A model generated the notes under the pieces. The model saw nothing but the letters and a program-made list of their open reading frames with translations, made no database searches and was not told the DNA's origin. 62,829 bases of DNA from contig JANXMB010000020.1 in the NCBI GenBank assembly GCA_025354865.1, positions 1 through 62,829 on the forward strand, given 5' to 3'. This document shows, in pieces, positions 8,369 to 17,056 of the stretch. Both the position numbers and the translations under genes were made by a program. Within the stretch, counting starts at the first letter, position 1, and every line of letters begins with the position of its first letter. This stretch comes from Acetobacteraceae bacterium (GTDB taxonomy: Bacteria > Pseudomonadota > Alphaproteobacteria > Acetobacterales > Acetobacteraceae).

Positions 8369-8982
8369 CGGCCGAGCGCGGCGGCGACCGCTCGACCGAG
8401 AAACGCGAGCGCCCCGGCACCCCGCGCAGGGTCCAGAATTTGGCCGTCGCGGGCGAGGAGAGCGAGAAGGGCCGGCGGGCCGGCGCCGGGGACCAGCACC
8501 AGAGCGTCGTGCCCAGCGAGCCCGGCGGCTTCGGCATGCAAGCGACGGGCTTCGGTGACGGTATCGCGGAACAAGACCTGCCGGCCGGCCAGTAGGCGAT
8601 CGACCATGCCCTGGGGCAGCGGGCGGACGCCGGGATGCAGCGCCTCGATACAAAGATGCACGGCGTCGACGGCCAGGATTCCAGGCAATTCGCCGGTCAG
8701 GCAGTCCATTTTATCGGCGGCCCGCAGCAACGCGAGCACGGCTTCCTGCACGCGCACGGCCAATCCCGCCGCCGCCCGCCCCGCCGCCAGCACATCGTCC
8801 GCCCGTTCGGCCATCGCCGTCGCTCTGGCGCGCTCGATTTGCACCATCGCGGCCATATGATCGGCGAGGCGCTCGCCATGCACCCGATTGGGGGGCACCA
8901 ACACGCGGTAGATGTCTGGATTGTCCGCCAGCCAAGACGGATTGGCACGGAGGAAGGCTTCTACCGAACCAGCGTCGCCCAC
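8365..8982 (-). CDS. DUF484 family protein (GAF-like)
   Basis: 205 residues using the GTG at 8982, which follows a purine-rich AGGCAGGG and lies 14 bp after the fsa stop; the ATG further upstream would overlap fsa by 30 bp. FLRANPSWLADNPDIYRVLVPP is the diagnostic DUF484 start, followed by a coiled-coil-like helix (about residues 45-85) and a GAF-type domain. Members are almost always encoded directly before xerC. They have no established biochemical activity, but the linkage suggests a division or chromosome-segregation role. It couples translationally to xerC through a 4-bp overlap. Confidence 0.88.
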   Translation of the reverse strand: MGDAGSVEAFLRANPSWLADNPDIYRVLVPPNRVHGERLADHMAAMVQIERARATAMAERADDVLAAGRAAAGLAVRVQEAVLALLRAADKMDCLTGELPGILAVDAVHLCIEALHPGVRPLPQGMVDRLLAGRQVLFRDTVTEARRLHAEAAGLAGHDALVLVPGAGPPALLALLARDGQILDPARGAGALAFLGRAVAAALGR

Positions 8983-8996
8983 CCCCGCCCTGCCTT

Positions 8997-9650
8997 TCAG
9001 ACGATCTTCTGCCCCGTCGCGGCCCAATCCGCCATGAAGGCCGCGAGGCCTTTATCGGTCAGCGGGTGGGCGAACAGCGCGCGGAGCACATTCGGCGGCA
9101 GGGTGGCAACATGGGCGCCCAGTTTGGCGGCTTGCACGACATGCATCGTGTGGCGGACGGACGCGACCAGCACCTCGGTCTCGAAGGCATAGTTTTGATA
9201 AATTTCCATGATTTCGGCGATCAGGCCCATGCCGTCCTGGCCGATATCGTCCAGCCGCCCCACGAAGGGGCTGATATAAGCCGCACCGGCCTTGGCCGCG
9301 AGCAGCGCTTGCGCCGGGGAGAAGCAAAGCGTGACGTTGACCGCCGTTCCATCGTCGGACAATGCCTTGCAGGTGCGCAGACCGTCCGGCGTGAGCGGCA
9401 CCTTGATTGCAACATTCTTGGCGATGCGGCGCAGCACGCGCGCTTCCGCCATCATATCGTCGTAGGCCGTTGCTGCGACCTCGGCACTGACCGGACCGGA
9501 GACGATGTCGCAAATTTCGGCGATGACGTTAACGAATTTTTTACCGCTTTTGGCGATAAGGGATGGGTTGGTCGTAACCCCGTCAAGCAGGCCGCTGGAT
9601 GCGAGCGACTTAATCTCCGCCGTATCGGCAGTGTCGACGAAAAATTTCAT
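8997..9650 (-). CDS. fsa: Fructose-6-phosphate aldolase / transaldolase, short type
   Basis: 217 residues, the length of the small FSA/TalC (TIGR00875) class I aldolases. [29 protein letters not shown] and [14 protein letters not shown] are diagnostic; Lys83 in the last segment forms the Schiff base. The enzyme moves three-carbon units in the non-oxidative pentose phosphate pathway or condenses dihydroxyacetone with glyceraldehyde 3-phosphate; annotation alone cannot separate the two activities. It is transcribed away from priA with 91 bp between the starts and is followed closely by DUF484 and xerC, probably as one transcript. Confidence 0.93.
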   Translation of the reverse strand: MKFFVDTADTAEIKSLASSGLLDGVTTNPSLIAKSGKKFVNVIAEICDIVSGPVSAEVAATAYDDMMAEARVLRRIAKNVAIKVPLTPDGLRTCKALSDDGTAVNVTLCFSPAQALLAAKAGAAYISPFVGRLDDIGQDGMGLIAEIMEIYQNYAFETEVLVASVRHTMHVVQAAKLGAHVATLPPNVLRALFAHPLTDKGLAAFMADWAATGQKIV

Positions 9651-9741
9651 GCCCAAGCTCCAATGCACCGCCGCCCGCTTGCCCGCCCCACGCATGAGGC
9701 CGATACCGGCGGTCAACACAGAATTCGTCGGAATCTATACC

Positions 9742-11934
9742 ATGTTGCCGGGCCGCGACCAATCCCCCAACCCGCCGCGCCGCGTGCCCGTTCTGCTGCC
9801 CTACCCATTCCCCGGCCCCTTCGATTACGCGGTACCCGACGGGATGGACCCGCAGCCCGGCGACGTCGTGTTGGTGCCGCTGAACCGGCGGGAGGAAGTC
9901 GGGGTGGTGTGGGACGGCACGCCCGACGGGACGGTGCCCGACCGCAAAATCAAACCGCTGATAAATTTGGTCGATACCCCGCCGATGGCGGAACCGCTGC
10001 GTCGTCTGATCGACTGGATGGCAGCGTACACATTGTCCCCTCCGGGGGAGGTCATGGCGATGGCGTTGCGGGTGGTGCGGCAATTGCCGGGCCCGACGTC
10101 CGGCTGGCGCCGCGCCGATCCGATGCCCCCGGCCCGCCCGACCGAGGCGCGGCGCAAGGTCCTGGCGGTGCTGGCCGAGCATGAACCTTTGGTGACGAGC
10201 GATCTGGCCCGTGCGGCCGGGGTTGGCACGGGTGCCGTCCGGGGCATGGCCGACGCCGGTTTGCTGGTTCCGGCCACCATGCCGACCATCGCCCCCTTCG
10301 GCCGCCCGCGCCTGTCGGACGCCGAGGTCCGCTTGTCCCCCGAACAAGACTTGGTCGCCGCCAGCTTGCGGGCAAAGGTGGACGCCAAGGCATTCTCGGT
10401 TACGTTGTTGGACGGTGTGACCGGGTCCGGCAAGACCGAGGTCTACCTGGAAGCGATCGCCGCATGCCTGCGCCAGAATCGACAAGCCCTGGTGCTACTG
10501 CCGGAAATCGCGCTGTCCTCGCAATGGCTGTCCCGCTTCCAGCGTCGCTTCGGGGTGGAGCCTGCCGTCTGGCACTCCGGCCTGAGCAGCCGTATCCGCC
10601 GGATCGCGTGGCGCGCGGTGGCCGAAGGACGCGCGCCCGTCGTCGTCGGCGCCCGATCCGCGCTGTTTCTGCCGTTCCCAGACCTCGGGCTGATCGTGGT
10701 GGACGAAGAGCACGAAACCTCGTTCAAACAGGAAGAAGGCGTGGTCTACAACGCCCGCGATATGGCCGTGGTCCGCGCCCGTTTCTGCGCCGCCCCGACC
10801 GTGCTGGTGTCGGCCACCCCCAGCCTTGAAACAGTCGCGAATGTGGAGGCCGGGCGCTACGGCAAGCTGCATTTGCCCAGTCGCCATGCCGGCGCCGCGC
10901 TGCCATTGATCGAAGCCATCGATCTCCGGGAGACCCCGCCGGAGCGGCACCGCTTCATCGCCCCCCCGTTGGTCGCGGCCGTGCGGGAAACGCTGGAGCG
11001 GGGGGAGCAGGCGATGCTGTTCCTGAACCGCCGAGGCTACGCGCCGTTGACCCTCTGCCGCGCCTGCGGTCACCGCATGCAGTGCCCCAATTGCACCGCC
11101 TGGCTGGTGGAACATCGCGCCAGACGGGAATTGCAGTGCCACCACTGCGGGCACGCCGTGCCGATTCCGGTGGAATGCCCGCAGTGCAAGGCGCAGCACA
11201 GCCTGACCCCGGTCGGTCCGGGTGTGGAACGCATTACCGAGGAAGCCACCGCCCAATTCCCCGATGCCCGCATTCTGGTCATGGCATCCGACACCATGCC
11301 TGGCCCCGACGCTGCCGCCGAGGCCGCACGCGCCATCGAAGCCCGCGAATTCGACCTGATCGTCGGCACCCAGATCGTCGCCAAAGGCTGGCATTTCCCG
11401 CATTTGACCCTGGTCGGCGTGGTCGATGCCGACCTCGGGCTGGCGGGCGGCGATTTGCGCGCGTCGGAACGGACCGTGCAGTTGTTGCATCAGGTCGCCG
11501 GTCGCGCCGGCCGAGCGGAGGCGCCGGGTCGGGTGCTGTTGCAGACATTCAGCCCGGAACATCCGGTGATGCAGGCGCTGCTGCGCGGCGATCTGGCCGC
11601 CTTCATGGAATCCGAGGCCGCCCAACGCCGCCCCGGCAACTGGCCCCCCTACGGACGGCTGGCGGCACTGATCGTCAGCGCCGGAACGGCAGCTTCGGCC
11701 GACGCGCTGGCCCGCGACCTCGGCGCCGCAGCCCCCTTCGGCGAGGGCATCCAGGTGCTCGGTCCCGCCCCCGCCCCGCTGGCAATCCTGCGCGGGCGGC
11801 ATCGCCGGCGGCTTCTGCTCAAGACCCGTCGCGACGTGGCGGTGCAGCCGTTGCTGACGGCTTGGCTGCAAAAGGTGAAGCTGCCGCGCGACGGGCGGGT
11901 CGATGTGGATGTGGATCCGGTTTCGTTTTTGTAG
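9742..11934 (+). CDS. priA: Primosomal protein N', replication restart helicase
   Basis: 730 residues from ATG 9742, the usual PriA length; the open frame further upstream is antisense to fsa. PriA recognises stalled forks and reloads DnaB. The 3'-DNA-binding domain begins [19 protein letters not shown], Walker A is [15 protein letters not shown], the DEAH-like box is [14 protein letters not shown], and two zinc-binding clusters follow ([13 protein letters not shown] and [17 protein letters not shown]), all eight Cys present. Helicase motif VI is seen in [20 protein letters not shown]. Only a weak GGAAT precedes the start, so the first codon is somewhat uncertain. A palindromic repeat lies downstream instead of another operon gene. 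Confidence 0.96.
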   Translation: MLPGRDQSPNPPRRVPVLLPYPFPGPFDYAVPDGMDPQPGDVVLVPLNRREEVGVVWDGTPDGTVPDRKIKPLINLVDTPPMAEPLRRLIDWMAAYTLSPPGEVMAMALRVVRQLPGPTSGWRRADPMPPARPTEARRKVLAVLAEHEPLVTSDLARAAGVGTGAVRGMADAGLLVPATMPTIAPFGRPRLSDAEVRLSPEQDLVAASLRAKVDAKAFSVTLLDGVTGSGKTEVYLEAIAACLRQNRQALVLLPEIALSSQWLSRFQRRFGVEPAVWHSGLSSRIRRIAWRAVAEGRAPVVVGARSALFLPFPDLGLIVVDEEHETSFKQEEGVVYNARDMAVVRARFCAAPTVLVSATPSLETVANVEAGRYGKLHLPSRHAGAALPLIEAIDLRETPPERHRFIAPPLVAAVRETLERGEQAMLFLNRRGYAPLTLCRACGHRMQCPNCTAWLVEHRARRELQCHHCGHAVPIPVECPQCKAQHSLTPVGPGVERITEEATAQFPDARILVMASDTMPGPDAAAEAARAIEAREFDLIVGTQIVAKGWHFPHLTLVGVVDADLGLAGGDLRASERTVQLLHQVAGRAGRAEAPGRVLLQTFSPEHPVMQALLRGDLAAFMESEAAQRRPGNWPPYGRLAALIVSAGTAASADALARDLGAAAPFGEGIQVLGPAPAPLAILRGRHRRRLLLKTRRDVAVQPLLTAWLQKVKLPRDGRVDVDVDPVSFL

Positions 11935-12045
11935 AGCGCGCCCGACCTCCGTCGCGGGTTGCCGGCGGCCACAATGCCAGACGGTCGAATGCTTGCACAA
12001 AAGTCAGAGGTTCGGGCAGTAGGTATCGTGTCGGCCCGGCGCTGC

Positions 12046-12266
12046 TAGAGCGCGATGACCGAAGGTGGAATCACCGGAGGTATGAATCGCGCGAACAAAC
12101 AACAGGTTGGATCGCGATACGTGAGCGAGAGCGAACGCATCGCGATCTAGACCATGATCGTTTGAGGTTGCCTTCAACCTCGGGCGTGAATCACCCTCTC
12201 AAACAAAGGCTTAGACCATGATCCAACGCCGAGATCGCGTGCAACCTCAAACGATCATGGTCTAGG
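12046..12266. repeat. Compound intergenic palindromic repeat, copy A (type 1 + type 2)
   Basis: Two joined elements in the 516-bp priA-modA gap. The type 1 part (12046-12150) contains a hairpin with arms 12111-12119 and 12140-12148 around a 20-base loop. The type 2 part (12148-12266) has perfect 25-base inverted arms at 12148-12172 and 12242-12266, enclosing nested smaller palindromes (GAGGTTG/CAACCTC). Type 1 recurs at 47985-48091 and type 2 at 62734 onward, so this is a dispersed family like the intergenic palindromic elements of other alphaproteobacteria. I see no coding capacity. The flanks 11935-12045 and 12267-12450 hold nothing recognisable apart from the modA ribosome binding site. 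Confidence 0.85.
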
Positions 12267-12450
12267 CCGCTGGATCGAGGTTCCGCCATCCGTCGCTCGG
12301 CGGCTCGGTTTGGCATGGCTGTAGGGCCGCGATCCCGCGAGTTTAGCAACGATTTTTAACGCAACGTTCTACGCCCGCACGGCGACCTCAACCAAGACCG
12401 CTGCGGTCCTGCCCAGTGTCGTTTCTGTGCATCCTTGAAAGGTTTCCGCG

Positions 12451-13200
12451 ATGCGATTTCTGCTCCTTGCCTGGGCACTGCTGCTGCCGTTCGCGGCCGG
12501 GGCAGAACCGCTGACGGTAATGGCCGCTGCCAGCCTCACCGATTCGATGAAGGATATGTCTATCTTTTGGGAGAAATCCGGGCATAAACCGTTGCAAATG
12601 TCGTTCGGCGCCAGTTCCACCCTGGCGCGCCAGATCGAGCAAGGGGCGCCGGCCAATCTGTTTGCCTCGGCGGACGAAAAATGGATGGACTACCTGGCAG
12701 ATCGTAAACTGATCGCGCCGGATACCCGCAAATCGCTCCTGGGCAACACGGTCGTTCTGGTGGTTCCTATCGGCAAACCCCGCACCGTCGCCATTGCGTC
12801 CGGCTTCGACCTTCTCTCCCTGCTCGGCGTCGATGGGCGACTGGCGGTGGGCGATCCCTCCCATGTGCCGGTGGGCATTTATGCCGAACAGGCGCTGAGG
12901 AAACTGGGGCTTTGGGACGGCATCGTACCGCGTTTGGCACGCACCGAAGACGTCCGAGCGGCGTTGCGTTTCGTGGAATTGGGGGAAGCGCCGGTCGGCA
13001 TCGTCTACGCGACGGATGCCGCGATTTCCAAAGGTGTCAGCATCGCCGGCGTGTTTCCGGAAGGCAGCCACGATCCGGTTACCTATCCATTTGCGGTAAC
13101 CAAGGCCGGCGACACAGCCGAAGCCCGCGCCTTCATGGCATTCCTGACGACCGCCCCGGCGCGGGAGGTATTCCAACGCCGGGGTTTCAAGGTCGAGTAA
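12451..13200 (+). CDS. modA: Molybdate ABC transporter substrate-binding protein (orphan)
   Basis: 249 residues with an N-terminal signal peptide (MRFLLLAWALLLPFAAGAEP, cleavage after AGA). The mature protein starts LTVMAAASLTDSMKDM and continues with FGASSTLARQIEQGAPANLFASAD and GDPSHVPVGIYAEQAL, the order of oxyanion-contacting segments in ModA (Ser and Tyr ligands). It should bind molybdate or tungstate in the periplasm for a ModBC transporter. No modB or modC is in the window; the next gene is convergent aroG, only 4 bp away. A GAAAGG precedes the ATG. It may serve a permease encoded elsewhere or bind a different oxyanion. Confidence 0.88.
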   Translation: MRFLLLAWALLLPFAAGAEPLTVMAAASLTDSMKDMSIFWEKSGHKPLQMSFGASSTLARQIEQGAPANLFASADEKWMDYLADRKLIAPDTRKSLLGNTVVLVVPIGKPRTVAIASGFDLLSLLGVDGRLAVGDPSHVPVGIYAEQALRKLGLWDGIVPRLARTEDVRAALRFVELGEAPVGIVYATDAAISKGVSIAGVFPEGSHDPVTYPFAVTKAGDTAEARAFMAFLTTAPAREVFQRRGFKVE

Positions 13201-13204
13201 CGGT

Positions 13205-14566
13205 TTACTCCGCCGCCAACGGCAGCGCCCCGGTCCGGCTCTGTCGCATGGCATCGGCTACGAGAAACGCCAGTTCCAACGCCTGCGATCCGTTCAACCG
13301 GGGATCGCAGAGCGTGTGATACCGCGCTTCGAGGCCCGCATCGTCCAGACCCTCGGCCCCGCCGGTGCATTCGGTCACGTCTTTGCCGGTCATTTCGACG
13401 TGGATGCCGCCGGGGTGGCTGCCCTCGGCCCGATGGATGGCGAAGAATGCCCGGATTTCCGCCAATATCCGCGCGAAAGGCCTGGTCTTACGCCCGCTCG
13501 GTGTCGAAATGGTATTGCCGTGCATGGGATCGGACACCCAGCCGACAACCCGTCCCTCCCGCTGCACGGCGCGGATCAAGGCTGGCAGATTGTCGCCCAA
13601 AGTCGCCTCCCCCATCCGGCAGATCAGGGTCATGCGCCCCGCCTCGTTCGTCGGGTTCAGAATGTCGAGCAACCGCAGCAAATCGTCCGGTTGCAGCGAC
13701 GGGCCGCACTTCATCCCGATCGGGTTCCGCACCCCGCGCAGATATTCGACATGCGCATGGTCGTGCTGCCGGGTGCGATCGCCGATCCACAGCAGATGCG
13801 CCGAGCAGCCGTACCAGTCGTCGGTAAGGCTGTCCTGACGGGTGAGGGCTTCCTCGTAGGGCAGCAGAAGCGCCTCATGGCTGGTGTAAAGATCCACGGT
13901 CCGCATGGACGGCGAGTCGATCCCGCATGCCGCCATGAACGCCATCGACTCGCCAATGCGGCGGGACAGCGCGGTGTAGCGTTCGCCCTGCGCCGATGCC
14001 GCGACGAATTCCTGGTTCCATTGCTGTACCAGCCGCAGATCGGCGAACCCGCCCTGGGCGAAGGCGCGCAGCAGATTCATCGTGATGGCCGACTGGCTGT
14101 AGGCGCGTGCCATGCGGCCGGGATCGGGAATGCGGGCTTCGGGCGTGAAGGCGTCGCCATTGACGATATCGCCACGGTAGGACGGTAGGCTGACATCGCC
14201 TTGTTTTTCGAAATCCGATGAGCGTGGCTTGGCGAATTGCCCGGCCATGCGGGCCAGTTTCACCACCGGCATGGCCCCTCCGTAGCTCAGCACCACAGCC
14301 ATTTGCAGCAGCACTTTGACCGAATCCCGCACGTTGTTGGCGTGGAACTCCCCGAAGGATTCGGCGCAGTCGCCGCCTTGTAGCAGGAATGCCTCCCCCA
14401 GTGCGACTTTCGCGAGCGCCGCTTTCAGCGCCCGTGCTTCGCCGGCGAAGATCAGAGGCGGCATGCCGCGCAAATTGTCCTCGGCCGCTGCGAGCGCCGC
14501 CTGGTCGGGGTACGCCGGCATCTGCTTGATCGGCAGATTGCGCCAGGTTTGGGGTGTCCAGGTCAT
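13205..14566 (-). CDS. aroG: 3-Deoxy-7-phosphoheptulonate synthase, class II
   Basis: 453 residues, first enzyme of the shikimate pathway, condensing phosphoenolpyruvate and erythrose 4-phosphate. Class II (plant/actinobacterial type) is clear from [68 protein letters not shown] and [18 protein letters not shown], which include the metal Cys, His, Glu and Asp ligands and PEP-binding Arg/Lys. The start at 14566 has AAGGAG upstream; an in-frame ATG 51 bp earlier lies between the terminator and this site and lacks one. The leader region upstream carries a transcription attenuator (see the 14635-14794 entries), so expression is probably tuned by charged aromatic tRNAs. The gene name follows common usage for this class. 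Confidence 0.96.
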   Translation of the reverse strand: MTWTPQTWRNLPIKQMPAYPDQAALAAAEDNLRGMPPLIFAGEARALKAALAKVALGEAFLLQGGDCAESFGEFHANNVRDSVKVLLQMAVVLSYGGAMPVVKLARMAGQFAKPRSSDFEKQGDVSLPSYRGDIVNGDAFTPEARIPDPGRMARAYSQSAITMNLLRAFAQGGFADLRLVQQWNQEFVAASAQGERYTALSRRIGESMAFMAACGIDSPSMRTVDLYTSHEALLLPYEEALTRQDSLTDDWYGCSAHLLWIGDRTRQHDHAHVEYLRGVRNPIGMKCGPSLQPDDLLRLLDILNPTNEAGRMTLICRMGEATLGDNLPALIRAVQREGRVVGWVSDPMHGNTISTPSGRKTRPFARILAEIRAFFAIHRAEGSHPGGIHVEMTGKDVTECTGGAEGLDDAGLEARYHTLCDPRLNGSQALELAFLVADAMRQSRTGALPLAAE

Positions 14567-14634
14567 CGTGGGCTCCTTGGGTAAAAGGGGAGCCGACCAA
14601 TCCGGGCGGAAATTCACATTTGCCGATAACGCTG

Positions 14635-14666
14635 AAAAAGCAAAAGCCGCCTGGGTTGGGCGGCTT
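14635..14666 (-). terminator. Intrinsic terminator acting as aroG attenuator (3:4 hairpin)
   Basis: Read on the minus strand, AAGCCGCC (14659-14666) pairs perfectly with GGCGGCTT (14644-14651) around a 7-base loop and runs into a T-rich tract (TTTTGCTTTTT, ending near 14635). This is a standard Rho-independent terminator, but it lies upstream of aroG, about 70 nt before its ATG and 28 nt after the stop of the aromatic leader peptide. The 5' arm can instead pair with GGCGGT at 14698-14703 (2:3 antiterminator), and that segment can pair with ACCGC at 14715-14719 (1:2). The three pairings exclude each other as in trp-type attenuators. Confidence 0.85.
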
Positions 14667-14693
14667 CGGAAGGTTGCTTATGCGCGCACTATC

Positions 14694-14759
14694 CTAGACC
14701 GCCGGGCTGTACCAGCGGTACCAAAATCGTGCGACGGGGATAAGCAGCGTGCGGTGCAT
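14694..14759 (-). CDS. Aromatic leader peptide of the aroG attenuator
   Basis: A 21-codon frame, ATG 14759 to TAG 14694, encoding a peptide whose residues 12-17 are FWYRWY. Four of six codons in that stretch are Trp or Tyr and one is Phe, so the ribosome would stall when Trp-, Tyr- or Phe-tRNA is scarce, which matches the end products controlled by aroG. The codons Tyr14-Arg15 overlap region 1 (14715-14719), and Ala20-Val21 overlap region 2, so a stalled ribosome frees region 2 for antitermination, while one reaching the stop masks it. No Shine-Dalgarno sequence is visible; a promoter-like sequence ends a few bases before the ATG, so the transcript may be leaderless. The peptide itself is likely without function. 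Confidence 0.82.
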   Translation of the reverse strand: MHRTLLIPVARFWYRWYSPAV

Positions 14760-14766
14760 GGCAGTA

Positions 14767-14794
14767 GTTAGACACGGGTCGCCGCCGCACGCAA
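14767..14794 (-). promoter_or_regulatory. Candidate promoter for the aroG leader
   Basis: On the minus strand TTGCGT (14789-14794) and TCTAAC (14767-14772) are 16 bases apart, weak-to-fair matches to -35 and -10 boxes. The predicted start point falls on or next to the A of the leader ATG at 14759, giving a leaderless mRNA. This agrees with the absence of a ribosome binding site and with the known leaderless start of trpL in Sinorhizobium meliloti. It is sequence inspection only, and other placements in 14770-14890 are possible. Confidence 0.35.
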
Positions 14795-14897
14795 GGGGCA
14801 AAGGTGGCGCAGATCGGCAGCCCATCGCGATCGCCCGCCTTATCGGTTTGACTCCCGTAATTCGCGCCACGTACAACACGGGGTAAGGGAGCCATCC

Positions 14898-15956
14898 ATG
14901 CGCGCTGCGATCGACTGCGATATCCATCCCGGCGTGCCCGATATTCGGGCGCTGCTGCCCTACATGTCGGAATTCTGGCAGGAATCGTTTGTCGCACGCG
15001 GGCTCGACGGTTTCGACCCCATGAGCTACCCGCTCAATGCCCCGCTAACCTGCCGCCCGGACTGGCGTATCCCTGGGGAGCGTCCCGGGGGCAACCTCGA
15101 CGCGATGCGCAGCCAGATACTGGATAAATTCGGCATCGGCCTCGCCATTTGCAACCCGCTGACCGGCGGCCAACTCGCCGTTTCCGAATCCATGGGCGCC
15201 GCCATCTGCTCGGCTGTCAACGACTGGATCGTCGAGCACTGGCTGAACAAGGAACCCCGGTTGCGCGCATCGATCGTCGTGCCGGCCCAGGCGCCGCTGC
15301 TGGCTGCCGAGGAAATCGAACGCTGCGCGCCCGATCGCCGCTTCGTTCAGGTGCTGCTGCCCGTCGCATGCGAAATGTTGCTGGGTCGCAGCTATTATCT
15401 GCCGATTTACGAGGCCGCTGCTCGCCATAACCTGCCGATCGGCATCCATGCCGGCAGCATGTTCCGCCACGCGCCGACTTCGACCGGTTGGCCGTCGCAC
15501 CATCTGCACGATTACGTCGCGCACAGCCAAAGTTTCGAAGATCAGCTTCTGAGCCTGACCACGAACGGCATTTTCAACCGTTTCCCCGATCTGAAATTCG
15601 TGTTCATCGAATCCGGGGTGACGTGGTTGCCGAGCTATATTTGGCGGGCGATCAAGACGTGGCGGGGGGTGCGGGCGGAGGTCCCTTGGATGAAGCGCTC
15701 CCCGGCCGAAATCGTGCGCGAGAATATCCGTGTCACCATGCAGCCATTCGATTGCGTCGACGACGCCGATACGGTGCAACGCCTGATGGAGCAGATCGAT
15801 TCCGATCGCATGCTGCTGTTCTCGTCGGATTATCCGCATTGGCAGTTCGAGGGCGATGCCATCCTGCCGCCTGGATTGTCCGCTGCGCAAATTCAACGAA
15901 TACAATGCGACAATCCTCGGGAAACCTACCCCCGCTTACAGGAGACCGCGCCATGA
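14898..15956 (+). CDS. Amidohydrolase (COG2159 family)
   Basis: 352 residues, cytoplasmic, with AAGGGAG upstream of the ATG. The TIM-barrel metal-dependent hydrolase/decarboxylase fold is shown by IDCDIHPGVPDIRALLPYM (D-x-H metal ligands), LPIGIHAGSMFR (His), RFPDLKFVFIESGVTWLPSY (Glu in the FxE.G.x.W motif) and LLFSSDYPHWQ (Asp-x-Pro-His). Members decarboxylate or hydrolyse aromatic or heterocyclic acids. Its stop overlaps the next amidohydrolase start as ATGA, so the two are translated together and may form a heteromer or act in sequence. It diverges from the aroG leader. Confidence 0.88.
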   Translation: MRAAIDCDIHPGVPDIRALLPYMSEFWQESFVARGLDGFDPMSYPLNAPLTCRPDWRIPGERPGGNLDAMRSQILDKFGIGLAICNPLTGGQLAVSESMGAAICSAVNDWIVEHWLNKEPRLRASIVVPAQAPLLAAEEIERCAPDRRFVQVLLPVACEMLLGRSYYLPIYEAAARHNLPIGIHAGSMFRHAPTSTGWPSHHLHDYVAHSQSFEDQLLSLTTNGIFNRFPDLKFVFIESGVTWLPSYIWRAIKTWRGVRAEVPWMKRSPAEIVRENIRVTMQPFDCVDDADTVQRLMEQIDSDRMLLFSSDYPHWQFEGDAILPPGLSAAQIQRIQCDNPRETYPRLQETAP

Positions 15957-17056
15957 ACGCCCCTGTCGATATCGGTTCGCCTCGAAATACCGTGCCCGGC
16001 AAACTCGGGATCGTGGATTGCGATATCCATCCCTATCCCAAAGCCGGCGCGCTAAACCCGTACCTCTCGGAGCGCTGGCGCAAGCACTTATTCGAGTACG
16101 GCAAATTCAATTGCGGTCCTTATGCCGATCGCGGCACCTATCCGCGATTTTCGCCCAATACCTGCCGGCGCGACGCATGGCCCGCAGCCGGTGGGCCGCC
16201 TGGGTCCGATGTCGGATTGATCCGCGAACAATTGCTCGACCGCTACGACATCGCCTATGGCGTGCTCGAACCGCTGCTCGGCGGCAACACATCCCGCAAC
16301 CTCGATGAGGCCGCCGCCTTGTGTTCGGCGATGAACGATTGGCAAGCGCACGATTTCGTCGATCTCGATCCCCGTTTGCGGGCCTCGATCCTGGTGCCGC
16401 AGGACGATGCGGATGCGTCGGTGCGGGAAATCCATAAACGGGCTTCGGACTGGCGGTTTGCGCAGATTCAGTTGGGATCGAAAACATCGGAACCTTTGGG
16501 GCGGCGGCGCTATTGGCCGATTTTTGCCGCCGCGCAGGAAACCGGCATGTCGATCGGCCTGCATATCGGTGGCACGCAGGCCAGCGCTCCGTCCGCAGGC
16601 GGTTGGCCGCAATTCTATATCGAAGACCATCAGATGCTGTCGCACTCCATGCAAAATCAGGCGGCAAGCTTGATTTTGGAAGGCGTGTTCGAGGAATTTC
16701 CGCGGCTGAAAGTGGTCATGATCGAGGGTGGTTTCGGTTGGGCACCGAGCTTCTTCTGGCGTCTGGACAACCATTGGGCGAAAATGCGCGACGAGGTGCC
16801 GCATCTGAAGCGCAAGCCGTCGGATTACATGCGCACCAATCTTTGGTTCGCCACCCAACCGATCGAAGAACCCGAACACCCCGACGATCTGCGGCAGATA
16901 TTCGACTGGATCGGCTGGGACCGCATGGTTTACTCCAGCGACTATCCCCATTGGGATTTCGACGATCCGCATCTGGCGTTTCGCTTCCAGATGACGGAAA
17001 CCGAAAAACGCCTGCTACTCAGGGACAATGCACTCGATGTCTATACGTTCCGTTAA
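15953..17056 (+). CDS. Amidohydrolase (COG2159 family), paralogue of the preceding gene
   Basis: 367 residues from ATG 15953, which overlaps the previous stop by 4 bp and has AGGAGA upstream. Ligand motifs parallel the neighbour: VDCDIHPYPKAGALNPYL, GMSIGLHIGGTQ, FPRLKVVMIEGGFGWAPSF and MVYSSDYPHWDFDDP. The two proteins align over their length but differ in the substrate-loop region (about residues 45-85), as expected for functional divergence after tandem duplication. The organisation resembles amidohydrolase pairs in gallate, salicylate-like or phthalate decarboxylation loci, but no ring-cleavage gene is adjacent, so the substrate is unknown. Confidence 0.88.
   Translation: MNAPVDIGSPRNTVPGKLGIVDCDIHPYPKAGALNPYLSERWRKHLFEYGKFNCGPYADRGTYPRFSPNTCRRDAWPAAGGPPGSDVGLIREQLLDRYDIAYGVLEPLLGGNTSRNLDEAAALCSAMNDWQAHDFVDLDPRLRASILVPQDDADASVREIHKRASDWRFAQIQLGSKTSEPLGRRRYWPIFAAAQETGMSIGLHIGGTQASAPSAGGWPQFYIEDHQMLSHSMQNQAASLILEGVFEEFPRLKVVMIEGGFGWAPSFFWRLDNHWAKMRDEVPHLKRKPSDYMRTNLWFATQPIEEPEHPDDLRQIFDWIGWDRMVYSSDYPHWDFDDPHLAFRFQMTETEKRLLLRDNALDVYTFR

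Noticed and set aside
9525-9545. TTAA-N7-TTTA, an imperfect CtrA-like site
   Set aside because: Within the fsa coding sequence and mismatched in the second half.
10495-12000. 501-codon minus-strand open frame
   Set aside because: Antisense to priA, whose motifs are unmistakable.
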